Shown here in pieces: positions 6,329 through 14,508 of a stretch of 21,603 nucleotides of DNA (within the stretch, counting starts at the first letter, position 1; the number at the start of each line of letters is the position of its first letter). The notes under the pieces were generated by a model that ran no database searches, was not told the origin of the DNA, and saw only the letters and a list, made by a program, of their open reading frames with translations. The stretch comes from Candidatus Altimarinota bacterium (GTDB lineage: Bacteria; Patescibacteriota; Gracilibacteria; UBA4473): assembly GCA_026982915.1 (NCBI GenBank), contig JALWQU010000093.1, positions 1 through 21,603 on the forward strand, read 5' to 3'. The position numbers and the translations under genes were made by a program.

Positions 6329-7336
6329 ATGCACATTCTTCACGTAACTATCGGAGCACCAAAGCTTAAGATTGAGGCTGAAAATAAAAATCTAGCCGTT
6401 TTGACGGTGGGACCATTACCATCTGGTTACGGAATGACAATCGGGAATGCTCTTAGAAGAGTACTTCTTTCGAGCCTACCTGGTACGGCGGTCACAGCCG
6501 TTAAGGTTACGGGGATGACGCATGAATATGATACCATAAAAGGTGTTTCTGATTCACTATTAGATATTATCCTTAATCTTCGAGGATTACGTCTTCGGAA
6601 GCACTCGAAAGAGGCTGAAGTTATAACGGTTCCATTCGTTAAATCAGGTGTTATTACCGCGAAAGATTTGAAGGTATCGAGTGATATTGAGATTATTGAT
6701 CCTTCTCAAGTTATTACGACTTGTGATGGAGCTTCTGCGAAGTTGAAGATGGAAATTCGTGTTGAACGAGGCGTTGGTTATAAGGTGGTGTCAAACGAAG
6801 ATAGCGTCGCTGAAGAAGATCCAGAGTTCATTCTTATGGATGCCAACTTCTCTCCTATTAAAAAAGTAAAATACGAAGTAATTCCGGCTAGGGTCGGAGA
6901 TCAAACCAATCTTGATCAACTACGATTAGAAGTTGAGACTGATGGAAGCCTGGAAGCGGAAAATGCTATTAAGCTTTCGGCTTCAATCCTTGAAAGTTAT
7001 TTTCAGCTATTTAATACAGAAGATGCTTATACTGATGAAGATTTTACTACTAATTTCTCAGCCATTAAGGCTAAGGAAGAAGCGGAAAAAGCAGCTTCAG
7101 CGGCTGTAGAAGAATCTTTTACGCCTATTGATATATTAGGGTTCTCTCAACGAACGCTTAATGCGCTTGTCAATGGAGGTATTACTTCGGTTGAAGAGCT
7201 ACTAAAAACGCCTATGAGTCAGCTTTCACAGCTTCGTGGGTTTGGACAAAAAGCAAAAACAGAATTAGAAGAAGTCCTTAAAGAGCGCGGATATGCTTCT
7301 ACAGCACCAGCTCCTACTATTAACGAAGAAAACTAA
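6329..7336 (+). CDS. rpoA: DNA-directed RNA polymerase alpha subunit
   Basis: 335 aa. The N-terminal domain that dimerises and scaffolds beta/beta' has PLPSGYGMTIGNALRRVLLSSLPG (about 29-52). The middle keeps ERGVGY and the segment KKVKYEVIPARVGDQTNLDQL. An Ala/Glu linker (about 240-262) leads to the C-terminal domain (about 263-325), with the helix-hairpin-helix stretch FSQRTLNALVNGGITSVEEL that contacts UP elements and activators. Both domains are complete. It lies in the alpha operon between rpsD and rplQ, with rplQ starting 2 nt after its stop. Confidence 0.98.
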   Translation: MHILHVTIGAPKLKIEAENKNLAVLTVGPLPSGYGMTIGNALRRVLLSSLPGTAVTAVKVTGMTHEYDTIKGVSDSLLDIILNLRGLRLRKHSKEAEVITVPFVKSGVITAKDLKVSSDIEIIDPSQVITTCDGASAKLKMEIRVERGVGYKVVSNEDSVAEEDPEFILMDANFSPIKKVKYEVIPARVGDQTNLDQLRLEVETDGSLEAENAIKLSASILESYFQLFNTEDAYTDEDFTTNFSAIKAKEEAEKAASAAVEESFTPIDILGFSQRTLNALVNGGITSVEELLKTPMSQLSQLRGFGQKAKTELEEVLKERGYASTAPAPTINEEN

Positions 7337-7338
7337 AG

Positions 7339-7692
7339 ATGAGACATCGAAATAAAAAAGCGATTCTGAACCGACCAGCTGATCAGCGTAAAGCCTTGAT
7401 CCGAAACTTAATTTCGTCACTATTCCTCCACGGGAAAGTAAAGACAACGGATGCGAAAGCGAAAGCTTTGAGTTCTGAAGCGGAAAAACTTATCACCCTT
7501 GTAAAAGGGAAAGATGATATGAATGCTATCCGTGAATTAAAAAAGGTTATATTTACGGAGGAATCTTCGATAAAAGCGCTTGATTATATCAAAACAACCA
7601 CCAAAACTTCGGGATTTACTCGAACAACAAAGGTAGGTCTTCGAGCAGGAGATAATGCGCTTCTTATTCAAGTTGACCTTATTACGAACTAG
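7339..7692 (+). CDS. rplQ: 50S ribosomal protein L17 (bL17)
   Basis: 117 aa, normal. Begins MRHRNKKAILNRPADQRKALIRNL and contains LFLHGKVKTTDAKAKALSSEAEKLI, both family hallmarks; the C-terminal strand ends IQVDLITN. L17 lies near the peptide-exit side of the large subunit. It begins 2 nt after rpoA, which suggests translational coupling. Stop is TAG. Confidence 0.97.
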   Translation: MRHRNKKAILNRPADQRKALIRNLISSLFLHGKVKTTDAKAKALSSEAEKLITLVKGKDDMNAIRELKKVIFTEESSIKALDYIKTTTKTSGFTRTTKVGLRAGDNALLIQVDLITN

Positions 7693-7726
7693 TATTCTTG
7701 AAAATTCTAAACTGAAACTCAATCAA

Positions 7727-8164
7727 ATGAAAAAGACAACACTACGGCAAAATGTTACAAACGGCGACCGAGAATGGTTCGTTCTTGATGCAGACGGAAA
7801 AACTATTGGAGATATTGCTACCGTGGTAGCCGATACCCTGCGAGGGAAGAATCGTCCAGATTATACACCACATGTTGATGGAGGTGCTTATGTGGTAATC
7901 CTTAATGCAGAAAAAGTAGTAGCGACTGGGAATAAAGAAAAAGATAAAAAATACTACCGTCATTCTGGATATCTAGGGAATCTAAAGACAGAAACCCTAC
8001 AAATGGTTCGAGAAAAATCACCAACAAGAATTTTGGAAGCCGCGGTAAAAGGTATGTTGCCTAAGAATAAGCTGAGAAAACCACAAATGAGAAGACTTTT
8101 CTTAATTGTTGGATCAGATAATCCACATGAGGCACAAAAGGCAACAGAACTCATAATTAAATAA
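7727..8164 (+). CDS. rplM: 50S ribosomal protein L13 (uL13)
   Basis: 145 aa from ATG 7727 (MKKTTLRQNV), the usual length. Signatures include WFVLDADGKTIGDIATVVADTLRGKNRPDYTPHVDGGAYVVI-type start and the YYRHSGYLGNLK block; AVKGMLPKNKLRKPQMRRL is also typical. L13 is an early large-subunit assembly protein. The same frame is open upstream to 7655, but that part overlaps rplQ and has no L13 homology, so 7727 is chosen. rpsI follows 16 nt later. Confidence 0.97.
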   Translation: MKKTTLRQNVTNGDREWFVLDADGKTIGDIATVVADTLRGKNRPDYTPHVDGGAYVVILNAEKVVATGNKEKDKKYYRHSGYLGNLKTETLQMVREKSPTRILEAAVKGMLPKNKLRKPQMRRLFLIVGSDNPHEAQKATELIIK

Positions 8165-8180
8165 TTTAAAACAATTTACA

Positions 8181-8582
8181 ATGGCAAATAAAGGAGCATA
8201 TTTTTACGCAAACGGAAAACGGAAAAGCGCTGTAGCAACTGTACGGCTTTATCCAGAAGGAAGTGGCGATATCACCATTAACGGGAACTCTTTGCGAGAA
8301 TGGGCTGATACAGATGAAATTGTTGCCCGAGTTTCTAAGCCATTAACCCTTCTGGGGGAAAGAAAGGATGTAAATATCGAAATTATCACCCGAGGTGGTG
8401 GTAAGGTAGCACAAGCCGATAGTATCGCGCTTGGTATTGCTAGAGCCTTTGTGAAAAAGGACAGTACTAACCGAGAGCAACTAAAAGTAGAAGATCTTCT
8501 TACACGAGATTCTCGTGTTAAAGAACGGAAGAAACCAGGGAGACCTAGAGCGCGTAAATCGAAACAATGGTCTAAGCGTTAA
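8181..8582 (+). CDS. rpsI: 30S ribosomal protein S9 (uS9)
   Basis: 133 aa, normal. NGKRKSAVATVRLYPEGSG at the start, GGGKVAQADSIALGIARA in the middle and the basic tail RARKSKQWSKR at the end. The conserved terminal Lys-Arg of S9 reaches the P-site tRNA. It pairs with rplM, as in most bacteria, and here both join the alpha operon. A terminator follows 25 nt after the stop. Confidence 0.97.
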   Translation: MANKGAYFYANGKRKSAVATVRLYPEGSGDITINGNSLREWADTDEIVARVSKPLTLLGERKDVNIEIITRGGGKVAQADSIALGIARAFVKKDSTNREQLKVEDLLTRDSRVKERKKPGRPRARKSKQWSKR

Positions 8583-8607
8583 GAAGATATCACATTCTTC
8601 AGAATAC

Positions 8608-8637
8608 AAATCCATACATGCTAGTGTGGATTTTTTT
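8608..8637 (+). terminator. Rho-independent terminator after rpsI
   Basis: Ten-base-pair stem with one G-T pair (8608-8617 with 8624-8633), six-base loop and seven T at 8631-8637. It ends the infA-rpsI transcript and faces the convergent nitroreductase gene. Confidence 0.8.
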
Positions 8638-8667
8638 ATATCTTTATAGGGACTTCATTTTTCTGTA

Positions 8668-9291
8668 CTATTTTTGTCCAAATTGTTCGAAATAAATAAG
8701 TTCTTCTACTTCTTTTCGGGGGAGTTGTGGCTTTTCTTTATCCGGAAGACCTTTCCCAATAGCGATTAATAAAACCGGAATTCGATCTTCGGGGATATTT
8801 AAAAAAGTCTTTAGTTTTGGCTGAGAAAGTCCCATCATTGGGCAAGTCTGTAACCCTAGTGATTCTGCCGCGTAGAGCAGTGAAACGGCCGCAAAGCTAG
8901 CATTTCTCAGGGCCATTTGTCGAAGGATACCCTCTTTTCGTTTTTTGGTAAAAGTATGGTAATAAGTAGGAACCTGATCCTGAGTACAGTAACCATATTT
9001 TACCCAGTCGCGCAGTAATTGGTTGGGGTCACGCACAATTTTAGTATCACCGAGTACAACAATAGCATTTCCGGCTTCCACGATTTGCGTCTGATTGAAC
9101 GCAATTTCCCCCATCGTTTTGATGGCTTCTTCTTCACGAATAAGAATGAATTCCCAAGGCTGAGCATTATAACCAGAGGGGGTGTATCGTACCATATCAA
9201 TGAGCGATTTAAAGAGGGTATCACTAAGTTTGAAGTCTGGTTCAAAGTGGTGCATAGATCGACGAGACCGTATAAGTTTATTGAAATCCAT
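8668..9291 (-). CDS. Nitroreductase-family FMN protein
   Basis: 207 aa, typical for the family. FMN phosphate-binding motif RSRRS lies at residues 8-12 and the isoalloxazine-side motif PSGYNAQPW at about 38-46; a Gly-rich end segment LLIAIGKG (about 180-187) is also usual. These enzymes are dimeric flavoproteins that use NAD(P)H to reduce nitro groups, quinones or other electron-poor substrates. A few act in biosynthesis, for example dehydrogenating heterocycles in peptide products. It is the last gene of a five-gene unit, 3 nt behind the membrane protein upstream, so its substrate may be tied to that operon. Confidence 0.9.
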   Translation of the reverse strand: MDFNKLIRSRRSMHHFEPDFKLSDTLFKSLIDMVRYTPSGYNAQPWEFILIREEEAIKTMGEIAFNQTQIVEAGNAIVVLGDTKIVRDPNQLLRDWVKYGYCTQDQVPTYYHTFTKKRKEGILRQMALRNASFAAVSLLYAAESLGLQTCPMMGLSQPKLKTFLNIPEDRIPVLLIAIGKGLPDKEKPQLPRKEVEELIYFEQFGQK

Positions 9292-9294
9292 TTT

Positions 9295-9945
9295 TTAGGT
9301 TCTTTTTAAAAATAAAATACCTAAGATAAGAAATATCACATGGGTTACATTCATAGCGGTTGGAAGGATATAATTTCCCATACGAGGGAAAACCGCATAA
9401 AGTATAAAAATACTCGCGAGAATAACAACCGGTGGAAAGAACGCGTACTTCCGTGAAAAATAAGATTGTCCGGTACCAACAAGATAGGAAAACAAGCCAG
9501 AAAGCCCTATAATCAATCCCCAAACAATTTTTAATAATATATCATAATCATGCGAAATAGCTCGAATTATTTTTTCAATAACGGTTACCGAATCAGGTGA
9601 AATAGCTTTTTCCGCAACGGAAAAGACCAGGATACTTCGAGAAGAAATCCAGACCATAGCGAGAAAAAAAGTATAAATAGCTAGCCCAAAAAAGCATTTT
9701 GCTACCCATGGACGATTGGTTTTGAGATTTCGAAAAATAAAGTAATAGCCCAAAAAGTAAGCCGGAGCGAATAATACCGACATAAAATGACCAATATTGG
9801 CCATTTGTAAATTCTTGCCGGCTAAAAAACTATAATCCTCAAATCCATAGCCACCCGAAGGCGCAAAAAGCAAGAGCCATTCTCCAATCCCGACAACAGT
9901 TATGCCGAGTATTGCCGCAAGACCGATGATGAGAGTATTTTTCAT
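9295..9945 (-). CDS. Polytopic membrane protein (about six TM segments)
   Basis: 216 aa from ATG 9945 (MKNTLIIGL). A TTG start at 9969 would add eight residues and overlap the upstream gene, so ATG is preferred. Six hydrophobic segments are visible, near residues 4-26, 48-70, 81-102, 138-160, 170-188 and 196-214. The stretch GIGEWLLLFAP after the first segment, with an AxIGHFMSV start of the second, resembles the DUF6796 type of membrane protein; this is from memory and uncertain. The function is unknown. Fourth gene of the 12358-8668 operon, 10 nt after one neighbour and 3 nt before the next. Confidence 0.75.
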   Translation of the reverse strand: MKNTLIIGLAAILGITVVGIGEWLLLFAPSGGYGFEDYSFLAGKNLQMANIGHFMSVLFAPAYFLGYYFIFRNLKTNRPWVAKCFFGLAIYTFFLAMVWISSRSILVFSVAEKAISPDSVTVIEKIIRAISHDYDILLKIVWGLIIGLSGLFSYLVGTGQSYFSRKYAFFPPVVILASIFILYAVFPRMGNYILPTAMNVTHVIFLILGILFLKRT

Positions 9946-9955
9946 ATTAGAAGTA

Positions 9956-10366
9956 TTATTTATCCTCAAGCCCTAATACTCGATTGAGATTTCCGATAAT
10001 AAATCGCCAGATATAAGCGTAAAAAAGGATCCCTAAAGGTAAGGCCCACAAAGGCTGTGTAAAAAGAAAAAGGTGATCGGGAACTTTATTGAGAATACCG
10101 ATACTGGGGAAAATAGCCCCAAAAGTAAGTCCAAAAATCCAAAGTTTTCCCTCATAGGTTTTAGCGGGTATTTTATCAATAATCTGCCAGAATATAATAT
10201 TTCCACCCCCTAATAAAAGCGGTAAAATCCAGATAACCGGTCGCCATTCAAAGTCTGGATAATTGAAGTAAGAGCTAATAGCGAGGAGCGTTATAGGCAA
10301 AAATAAAGCGGGATAAGCACTACCCGCAATAAAGGCTCTGAGTATTTGGTTTGGAATTTTTGGCAT
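9956..10366 (-). CDS. Small membrane protein (four TM segments), unknown
   Basis: 136 aa, MPKIPNQIL start. Four hydrophobic segments are visible (about 8-32, 43-63, 73-92, 103-126), with a short basic end GNLNRVLGLEDK. I do not recognise the family. It begins 4 nt after the ATP-grasp gene and ends 10 nt before the next membrane protein. Two consecutive unrelated membrane proteins in one operon with two soluble enzymes suggest a membrane-associated step or export of a product. That is inference. Confidence 0.75.
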   Translation of the reverse strand: MPKIPNQILRAFIAGSAYPALFLPITLLAISSYFNYPDFEWRPVIWILPLLLGGGNIIFWQIIDKIPAKTYEGKLWIFGLTFGAIFPSIGILNKVPDHLFLFTQPLWALPLGILFYAYIWRFIIGNLNRVLGLEDK

Positions 10367-10370
10367 TGTT

Positions 10371-11174
10371 TTAATTTTTAAGCTGAAAATGACGCTTTAC
10401 CATGGGCCAAAAAATATTTTTTGAGGTAGGTGGTAATGACTTTACCACAACTGCCAAGGTGTGCGCAAAGGATTTCATAAACCGGTAGCGTTTTATCCAC
10501 GATACATTTTTGTCCAGTAAATTAAGCGGAAAGGGGAGGAAAAGGTTAATCTCAATAATTTTAAACTTACCCGCTATCAGATCAGCATAAGAATCAGCTT
10601 TACATCCAAATCGAGCAAGTTTTGTAGGGACTATTGTTTTGAGATTTTTCTGAATTTTTTGACATTCAAGTGGTGAAAAATCATGAGAAATATCCATATT
10701 TTGTGTTTGGTTATAGATACCGTTAATCGGAAATTCCTCTCCGTTAAAATCATGCATTTGGGTAATAGAAAGAAGCTGATCATTGAGAAAATAAATATCA
10801 ATTTCTAGTCCTGGAATAGCTTCTTGCACAAAATAAGGGGTCTTCTTTTTTTTAATAACGGCTAAATAGGTTCTGAGACTTTTTATATTATCCGCACGGA
10901 AAATTCCCTGTGAATTCTGCCCCCATTCTGGCTTCAAAAAAACAGGAAACATAAACATTTCTTCAATTTGTTTTTCCCATGACTTATGACAACTTTTATC
11001 GAGAAGGAAGGTTTTTGGTCGCCATTTTTTAGGGATTTTTTTTTCGATATCTAGTTTTGAAAAGATATGTCGTTTTTCATCGTAAATAGCCGCATTCACT
11101 TGTGAAAAACGCCATGGTTTCGCCCCAATCTTGAGACAGTACCACATGAAATAAAAAATAAGCAGGTTTCGCAT
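10371..11174 (-). CDS. ATP-grasp-fold ligase-like protein
   Basis: 267 aa. The ATP-grasp pattern is readable: FPVFLKPEWGQNSQGI (about 76-91) matches the nucleotide-binding Lys plus Gly-rich loop, YFVQEAIPGLEIDIYF (114-129) the second lobe, and KIIEINLFLPFP (206-216) the metal-binding E-x-N end. ATP-grasp enzymes join a carboxylate to an amine, thiol or other nucleophile through an acyl phosphate. The protein is short of the usual N-terminal substrate domain, which here is about 70 residues. It starts 2 nt after the TANGO2-DinB gene. The substrate is unknown; D-Ala-D-Ala-ligase-like or peptide-modifying roles are possible. Confidence 0.75.
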   Translation of the reverse strand: MRNLLIFYFMWYCLKIGAKPWRFSQVNAAIYDEKRHIFSKLDIEKKIPKKWRPKTFLLDKSCHKSWEKQIEEMFMFPVFLKPEWGQNSQGIFRADNIKSLRTYLAVIKKKKTPYFVQEAIPGLEIDIYFLNDQLLSITQMHDFNGEEFPINGIYNQTQNMDISHDFSPLECQKIQKNLKTIVPTKLARFGCKADSYADLIAGKFKIIEINLFLPFPLNLLDKNVSWIKRYRFMKSFAHTLAVVVKSLPPTSKNIFWPMVKRHFQLKN

Positions 11175-11176
11175 TT

Positions 11177-12358
11177 TTATATTTGTAAATACTTAACGGT
11201 TGATGGTGCCAATCCAAAATCACTAGGTGGATTAATATTAATACCGTGGCATTGTGAAATCAGTTGCATTATAGCCTCATGATGAATTGTATGATTGAAA
11301 ACTTGGTCTAGTTCTACTAGGAAACTAGTATTAACAAAAGCCCCTGAAAATACTTTTTTCTTTGCTTCCCAGTTTTCAGAAAAATCAAAATGAGTAAAAC
11401 GCTCAATAATTGTATTGATTTCATCAATTGCTTTTTGTGGGAGAAGTTCTACCTCCTTCTTTCTAGATCGATTATCATAATCAATAATCGCCTCGTTATT
11501 TTTTAATCCATCAAGTAAAATATTATAAAATTCTAGTGTATGTCTTACTTGACCCCCAATAGCGCCAAAAGTCTTATTGGGAGGTGTTTTATAAATATCC
11601 TCCAAGGGTATGAACTCTTTTAAGAAAACTAATAATACTTTTAAAATATCAATACTTAATTTTCTAGAGACTTCCAACTTACTATCTATTTCAAACTCAG
11701 CTTTTTTTACAAGATCTCCTTCATCTGGTCTTCCGCTGCGACTCCAAAATGTCAAATTTGAATTTGTTATGCACGCAACAGAACTTGCAATTGTTCTAGA
11801 GTGAGCACCTACCATGCAGGGAGATGTAAGATTACTACCATCACCAGAGTCAGAAAGGAGCGTCTCGATATCCTGAACGGTTTCCAATGTATATTTACCT
11901 ACTTTTTCAGCCAAAATTTCCATTCGTTGATCTGATACTCCATAAGAAGAAGAAACAGCGAGAAATTCAGAATCTTCTATTTTTCTTACTTCTAACTTAC
12001 GCCCATCCCAAACTTTTAAATAAAATTCACGACCAACAACTGCAAATAGCTGAAATGGGGGATATTCTTTACAAAAATCTATATCAATATCTCCCCACTC
12101 TAAATTTTTATTTAAAAGGGCCGGTATGATAGTTCCTCGGGAAATTGGATTCTTCGGAGAAAGACCATCATTATTTAATAAGGCAAAATAATGACCATCT
12201 TTTCTTGCTCCAGTCCAAGTTCCTTCAGACCTTTCATCAACTGGGTAAATGGAAGTATTATTTTCTCTATAATTAGAATGTTGTCTGTCGGGATCTTCAT
12301 CACGGTTAAAACCAATAATTATATCCTCTTGAGATTTTACAGCGACTAAAATACACAT
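11177..12358 (-). CDS. Fusion protein: TANGO2/NRDE domain plus DinB-like domain
   Basis: 393 aa. Residues 1-220 look like the TANGO2 (NRDE) family: Met-Cys at the N-terminus, NRDE at 18-21, TWTGAR at 47-52 and an end segment RTIASSVACITN (188-199). The family resembles N-terminal-nucleophile hydrolases with Cys2 as possible nucleophile. Residues 262-393 look like a DinB/YfiT four-helix bundle: GGQVRHTLEFYNILLDGL (268-285), DYDNRSRK (293-300), the metal-type motif HTIHH (356-360) and a closing FGLAPST. DinB relatives bind a divalent metal and some transfer thiols. By eye the gene is more A/T-rich than its neighbours, and the DinB half resembles Bacteroidota proteins, suggesting transfer. First gene of the operon. 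Confidence 0.8.
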   Translation of the reverse strand: MCILVAVKSQEDIIIGFNRDEDPDRQHSNYRENNTSIYPVDERSEGTWTGARKDGHYFALLNNDGLSPKNPISRGTIIPALLNKNLEWGDIDIDFCKEYPPFQLFAVVGREFYLKVWDGRKLEVRKIEDSEFLAVSSSYGVSDQRMEILAEKVGKYTLETVQDIETLLSDSGDGSNLTSPCMVGAHSRTIASSVACITNSNLTFWSRSGRPDEGDLVKKAEFEIDSKLEVSRKLSIDILKVLLVFLKEFIPLEDIYKTPPNKTFGAIGGQVRHTLEFYNILLDGLKNNEAIIDYDNRSRKKEVELLPQKAIDEINTIIERFTHFDFSENWEAKKKVFSGAFVNTSFLVELDQVFNHTIHHEAIMQLISQCHGININPPSDFGLAPSTVKYLQI

Positions 12359-12438
12359 TAATTATTTTTTAATAAGTTACCAACTCAGGTATATTGACAA
12401 TCGACAGAAAGTAAAGGATACGACTATAAATAAAACTA

Positions 12439-14088
12439 CTAATTTGTAGAAACTAAATGTTTGTTCCCTAACTTGTGCGGAGAGTCAACGCCACAAATCG
12501 CGGCAACTTGCTCGATCCCATGATTATGAGCGTGTAGGTAGTTTTTTATATTTGCTACTTTTGCCTCAAAAGCCTGCGCAAAGGCTCTTCGATTTGATTT
12601 ATTCATCGTGGCGATTCCTACCGGACAATTCCCGTGCTCTCCAGAGCATTTTGCCGCACGAATACAGCCGGCTGAAATCATAATAGATCGTGCATTTCCG
12701 ATAGCATCCGCTCCCAAAGCAAGGACTCTAGCAGAAGCATGTGGGGCGTATATCTTGGAAGAAGCGAGGATTTTTACTTTTTTCCGTAGCTTATATTTTT
12801 TTAGTAACCCGTCAACAATAGGGACGGCTCGATCTATTTTTTTCCCGAATAGAATAGAAAGCGCGATTGGGGCGGCTCCAGAACCACCATCACCGCCATC
12901 AACTGTGATGAAATCTAAAATATCACCTGTTTTTTGCATCGTGATAATAAGCGATTCAATATTTTTTTCATTCGCGATTACAACCTTGGCTCCGACTGGT
13001 TTTCCATCAGATTTTACCGATAGTTTTGTACAAAAAGCCAAAAAATCGGCTTCACCATTTTCGTCAAAATAAGGAAACCTGTTTGGCGATATTAGGTCTT
13101 TATGCGGGGAAACGCCTCGAATATCCGCAATAACTTTCGTATTCTTCAAGGCTTTGAGAATTCCACCCGATTGTTTGGCGCCTTGGGCGAGTTTTATCTC
13201 TACTGCTGAACAAAATGACATTATTTTTTGGAACCGATCCCAGTTTATTTTGCCTGATTCATCATGCAGTCCATTGAGACTTGATCCGATCTGGAAGATT
13301 ATTTTTCCAGCTTTTTCCGGGACAGTTTTTGGAAAATATTTCAGATCCGCCTGCCAGTTTATTTTATAAAAAACGAAGTGTTTTTGGTCAAAAAGGTAGG
13401 CATCACGAAACTGTTTTTCACAAAAGAGAAAGCCTAAAAAATCAATAGTTCGGTTTTTGAGCCGTTTCCCAGGCGCCAAAAAGTACATAATCCGAAAGAT
13501 TACTGGCACCTTCTTTGTCTGCCAAAATTTAGCTGACGGATTGTATGGCAATCGTGGAATATGATGTACCGAAAATCCACCTTCACCGGTATTGGCAGGT
13601 GTTTGTGTATCCGCACAGGCGGAAAACATAGCCGCAGTCGCTTCAAAGCTTAGCGCGCCAAGACTCATGGCCGATCGGTAAAAATAACCGTTAAATGCTA
13701 GGGGATGTTTTCGATTGTGTTCTCCCAAAATAGGGTATTGGCACCGCATTTCGTCTTCATTTTTGGGATAAGGCGCGTGAATCATCTGAATTTTTTCGGC
13801 CGTAAGCTTTCCCGTTGTATCGAATTTATCAAAAGCAAAATAGCCGGTTTTACCCGACGAAACATTCAGAATCCATTCGATTATTTCACGCGGTGCAAAA
13901 GCGTTATCGTCACCGAAATATTGGCGAAAAAAGGGGCGTAACTCGTGGAAAAAGTAGCGAAAGTTTCCGAGCAAGGGAAAACTGGATCGTACTATGTTTT
14001 TGGTCTGAAAAAATCGTTCATAGATAAATAAGAGTAGGAGTAATAATAAAAAGAACAGACCGAGACCAATGAGAATTTGAATTAACAT
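12439..14088 (-). CDS. Membrane-anchored FMN-binding glutamate synthase-domain protein
   Basis: 549 aa from ATG 14088 (MLIQILIGLG); GTG 14094 is an alternative two codons earlier. A very hydrophobic segment covers about residues 3-24. The rest is a glutamate-synthase alpha/beta barrel: AMSLGALS and TGEGG near residues 140-170, a KLAQGAKQSGG stretch, VDGGDGGSGAAP near 400 and a [3Fe-4S]-type cysteine set C475, C481, C488. There is no glutamine amidotransferase domain, so this is the stand-alone FMN family (YerD/archaeal GltB-like), whose electron partner and substrate are mostly unsettled. It is separated from the downstream operon by 80 nt. Confidence 0.88.
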   Translation of the reverse strand: MLIQILIGLGLFFLLLLLLLFIYERFFQTKNIVRSSFPLLGNFRYFFHELRPFFRQYFGDDNAFAPREIIEWILNVSSGKTGYFAFDKFDTTGKLTAEKIQMIHAPYPKNEDEMRCQYPILGEHNRKHPLAFNGYFYRSAMSLGALSFEATAAMFSACADTQTPANTGEGGFSVHHIPRLPYNPSAKFWQTKKVPVIFRIMYFLAPGKRLKNRTIDFLGFLFCEKQFRDAYLFDQKHFVFYKINWQADLKYFPKTVPEKAGKIIFQIGSSLNGLHDESGKINWDRFQKIMSFCSAVEIKLAQGAKQSGGILKALKNTKVIADIRGVSPHKDLISPNRFPYFDENGEADFLAFCTKLSVKSDGKPVGAKVVIANEKNIESLIITMQKTGDILDFITVDGGDGGSGAAPIALSILFGKKIDRAVPIVDGLLKKYKLRKKVKILASSKIYAPHASARVLALGADAIGNARSIMISAGCIRAAKCSGEHGNCPVGIATMNKSNRRAFAQAFEAKVANIKNYLHAHNHGIEQVAAICGVDSPHKLGNKHLVSTN

Positions 14089-14169
14089 GATCACGAGCCT
14101 ACTTTATTCGGCATAAAAACTAAACTTTTTCGTGTTGTTTTGGTTACTCCTTGGCTAATTTCTAGCTGA

Positions 14170-14187
14170 GAACCTGTTTAATATCTT
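14170..14187 (+). repeat. Solo copy of the MITE terminal repeat
   Basis: GAACCTGTTTAATATCTT is identical over 18 nt to the left end of the element at 4101-4118. No inverted partner is visible within the surrounding few hundred bases, so it is a single end, perhaps a decayed copy. Confidence 0.7.
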
Positions 14188-14275
14188 CATTGTCGGACGG
14201 GGGTGTATTTAATTTTGGATGTAAATTAAAATAGACCAACCCCATTCGAAACATTTTAAGCGGAAATAAAACGAA

Positions 14276-14357
14276 GAGAGGATTGCTCTCCTGACGATCA
14301 TTTTTTATACAAAAAACGATCTACTCGAGGGCTCAAATAATCGTCGCAAGCTCCTCG
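14276..14357. ncRNA. Candidate structured RNA: three adjacent hairpins
   Basis: H1: CGAGG+GCT (14326-14333) with AGC+CCTCG (14349-14357), 8 bp and one bulged T. H2: GATC plus T6 (14296-14306) with A6 plus GATC (14311-14321), 10 of 11 pairs, four-base loop. H3: GAGAG/CTCTC (14276-14290) with a five-base loop. On the minus strand they could form a leader of the glutamate-synthase-domain gene; on the plus strand H1 is followed by TTTTT and could end a transcript. Strand and role are unknown. Confidence 0.35.
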
Positions 14358-14408
14358 TTTTTCGCCTGAACCTCTTTTTCGGTTTAAATTCACTCTTTCT
14401 GCAAAATT

Positions 14409-14449
14409 AAAAAATGTGAATGAGTCCTTCGGACTCATTCACATTTTTT
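14409..14449 (-). terminator. Strong terminator downstream of tRNA-Ser
   Basis: A perfect 19-bp inverted repeat (14409-14427 with 14431-14449) with a three-base loop and flanking A6/T6 runs, so it can work in either direction. It lies 59 nt past the tRNA-Ser 3' end on the minus strand, which makes that tRNA the likely client. Confidence 0.85.
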
Positions 14450-14508
14450 ATGGCGGATGTCCAATCGACACTCAAAGTCAGAATACCGCGAAATGGTGTA
14501 TAAATATC

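Larger units (their letters stand above)
14089..14508. other. Intergenic region with solo element end and hairpins
   Basis: This 420-nt gap lies upstream of the glutamate-synthase-domain gene. It contains a solo copy of the MITE end (14170-14187), three adjacent hairpins (14276-14357) and the tRNA-Ser terminator (14409-14449). I find no convincing promoter for the downstream gene and no protein-like ORF. Confidence 0.7.

Noticed and set aside
7655..7726. Upstream start for rplM
   Set aside because: The added 24 codons overlap rplQ and lack L13 similarity; ATG 7727 gives the normal length.
12608..13941. Several plus-strand ORFs opposite the glutamate-synthase-domain gene
   Set aside because: They are antisense shadows of a clearly conserved protein.
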